8,083 bases of DNA, taken from contig CAMLKS010000094.1 of NCBI GenBank assembly GCA_946480675.1, positions 1-8,083 of the forward strand, given 5' to 3'. Position numbers and translations under genes: made by a program. The DNA comes from an uncultured Bacteroidota bacterium. Lineage in GTDB: Bacteria > Bacteroidota > Bacteroidia > Chitinophagales > Chitinophagaceae. Shown here one piece after another: positions 6,942-8,083 of this stretch. Each line of letters starts with the position of its first letter. The first letter of the stretch is position 1. The notes under the pieces are model-generated. The model did not search any database and was not told the origin of the DNA. It saw only the letters and a program-made list of their open reading frames with translations.

Positions 6942-8030
6942 ATGATAACCTCTTCTTCCATACAATACATCTCAAGGGTACTGGCCGAACCGGAACATAT
7001 TTCGGAAGCAGATAAAGAAAGCATTGCTGCGCTCACGCAGGCCTATCCGTATTTTGTACCGGCACGTTATATGGAAGCAGCAAACGAACATCGGGCACAG
7101 CCATATTCTGCCCCTATGATGTCCATGATGCAACTATACATGGGCAACTGGTTGCTGTATTGCCAGTTTTTACAGGCGGCTGTTGGTGGCCAGGAACCAC
7201 TACCTGCACCGCAGGCTACAGCGCCACAAAAACCAGCAGAACCGGAACAAAAAGAAACAATTGTACCTGCTGCGCAGGAACCTGCCGTTTCCGAATTGGT
7301 AATAACACCCGTGGTAGCCAATGCACTGGCAGAAACCCTCCCTGCGGAAGAACCTGCAATAGCTGCACAACCCCAGCAAACGGAAACAATTGAAGTAGTA
7401 GCACCGGAAACGGAACAAAATGGAACAATTGCTGAAGAAGTATTATCATTTGATGTGCCGCCGCAGCTTGAAAAGATAGAAGAAACGCACCCGGAACCGG
7501 TTGTGGAAACACACGCTCCCCAACAAAAACCACTTCCTGAGCATCCGCTTACAGAAGATAACGAAGCTTTTATACTGCCCATATATACGGAAGACTACTT
7601 TCTGCACCAGGGCATGCATGTATCCAACAACATACCTGCCGACCTGCCGGGCATACACGACGAAGGCAAACAACTGATGGTGGTAATGAGCTTTTCTGAA
7701 TGGCTTAACTATTTCAAGACACGCAAACAGAAGGAAGCCGACGAAGAAGAAGATAGAAAAGCAGTAAAAACTATGTGGCAGAAAGAAAAACTAGCTGCCG
7801 CTTTGGAAGAAGAAAATGACGAGATACCTGAAAAGGTATTTGAAATGGCCGTAAACTCTATTACTAAAGAAGACGACCTGGTAAGCGAAAGCCTGGCCGA
7901 AATACACTTTATGCAAGGCAGGCACGATAAGGCCATTGAAATGTATCGTAAATTAAGTTTGCGTAATCCGCAGAAAAAGGCTTATTTTGCCCGGAAAATC
8001 GAAATTATTTTAAAAGAAAAACAATCATGA
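6942..8030 (+). CDS. Uncharacterised protein with one C-terminal TPR-like motif
   Basis: I do not recognise a named family for this 362-residue protein. Three parts are visible. Residues 1-82 are probably folded and helical, with aromatic and Met-rich patches (YPYFVPARYMEA, MMSMMQLYMGNWLLYC). Residues about 83-205 are a low-complexity linker rich in Pro, Glu, Ala, Gln and Thr. Residues about 206-362 are probably folded: ILPIYTEDYFLHQG, FSEWLNYFKTRK (251-262), a charged helix (262-295), then a single tetratricopeptide-like motif at about 313-346 (GRHDKAIEMYRKLSLRNP, with Gly326, Ala331, Tyr335 and Pro343 at consensus-like places). There is no signal peptide or transmembrane segment, so it is probably cytoplasmic. 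It follows lptE by 15 bp and its stop overlaps the secG start as ATGA, so the two are likely translationally coupled. A scaffold or adaptor role near the secretion or LPS machinery is speculation from position. No Shine-Dalgarno sequence is clear. Confidence 0.8.
   Translation: MITSSSIQYISRVLAEPEHISEADKESIAALTQAYPYFVPARYMEAANEHRAQPYSAPMMSMMQLYMGNWLLYCQFLQAAVGGQEPLPAPQATAPQKPAEPEQKETIVPAAQEPAVSELVITPVVANALAETLPAEEPAIAAQPQQTETIEVVAPETEQNGTIAEEVLSFDVPPQLEKIEETHPEPVVETHAPQQKPLPEHPLTEDNEAFILPIYTEDYFLHQGMHVSNNIPADLPGIHDEGKQLMVVMSFSEWLNYFKTRKQKEADEEEDRKAVKTMWQKEKLAAALEEENDEIPEKVFEMAVNSITKEDDLVSESLAEIHFMQGRHDKAIEMYRKLSLRNPQKKAYFARKIEIILKEKQS
7254..7431 (+). repeat. Degenerate in-frame linker repeats (GAAACAATTG type)
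   Basis: GAAACAATTG occurs at 7254-7263 and 7383-7392, and GGAACAATTG at 7422-7431. The spacings of 129 and 39 bases are multiples of three, so the copies encode ETIV, ETIE and GTIA in the same frame of the Pro/Glu/Ala-rich linker. They look like remnants of local duplication in a disordered segment and are not a mobile or regulatory repeat. Confidence 0.4.
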
Positions 8031-8083
8031 TCGCATTAATCACCATAGTTATATTATTGGCTTGTGCAGTACTGGCATTCTTT
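8027..8083 (+). CDS. secG: Preprotein translocase subunit SecG, N-terminal fragment
   Basis: Only the first 19 codons are inside the window. They read MIALITIVILLACAVLAFF, a membrane segment without a charged N-terminal region, as expected for the first transmembrane helix of SecG, the small subunit of the SecYEG inner-membrane channel. The ATG overlaps the stop of the preceding gene by four bases (ATGA), suggesting coupled translation. Position after miaB, lptE and the TPR-like gene fits an order I know from other Bacteroidota. The diagnostic SecG segment (QxxKGGGL-like loop and second helix) lies beyond the window edge, so the call rests on the helix and the context. Confidence 0.7.
   Translation, partial: MIALITIVILLACAVLAFF

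Noticed and set aside
6447..6965. 172-codon minus-strand open frame across lptE.
   Set aside because: It is antisense to lptE, spans a gene junction, has Arg/Tyr-rich composition typical of reversed coding sequence, and has no plausible promoter or domain.
7067..7582. 171-codon Ser/Gly/Cys-rich minus-strand open frame and a 77-codon plus-strand frame at 7160-7393.
   Set aside because: Both arise from the repetitive Pro/Glu/Ala/Gln codons of the linker in the real gene, and their biased composition has no sign of a folded protein.

Overview
The window looks like chromosomal core DNA of a Bacteroidota bacterium, probably in or near the Chitinophagaceae (inferred from protein style and gene order, not from a search). 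Supporting signs are TAnnTTTG-type -7 promoter boxes, start sites mostly without Shine-Dalgarno sequences, a Bacteroidota-type LptE beginning GCGVYSFTG after its lipid-attachment region, and the order miaB - sigma-54 activator - lptE - hypothetical - secG. All genes are on the + strand and tightly packed. I see no rRNA, tRNA, mobile element or CRISPR array.

Region 1 (about 1-3591) is a two-gene unit for a secreted M16 zinc peptidase. The first protein keeps the zinc motif HFFEH but has lost the Arg/Tyr pair that M16 enzymes use in the C-terminal half of the active site. The second has lost the zinc motif but keeps Arg and Tyr seven residues apart. Together they would make one complete active site, as in heterodimeric M16B enzymes. 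The second subunit also carries a C-terminal extension of about 210 residues that resembles a LolA/LolB-type lipoprotein-binding barrel. A strong intrinsic terminator at 3558-3591 closes the unit.

Region 2 (about 3652-8083) starts at a TACATTTG -7 box and appears to be one operon: miaB (tRNA ms2i6A methylthiotransferase), a receiver-less sigma-54 enhancer-binding protein, lptE (outer-membrane LPS-assembly lipoprotein), an uncharacterised 362-residue protein with one C-terminal TPR-like motif, and the start of secG. Gaps are 46, 15 and 15 bp, followed by a 4-bp ATGA overlap. The unit mixes tRNA modification, a transcription activator, LPS export and protein secretion.

The points most worth follow-up are the reciprocal loss of active-site residues in the M16 pair with its added lipoprotein-binding-like domain, the orphan sigma-54 activator embedded in an envelope operon, and the unknown protein translationally coupled to secG. 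I found no clearly new multi-gene system; the rest reads as ordinary housekeeping DNA.
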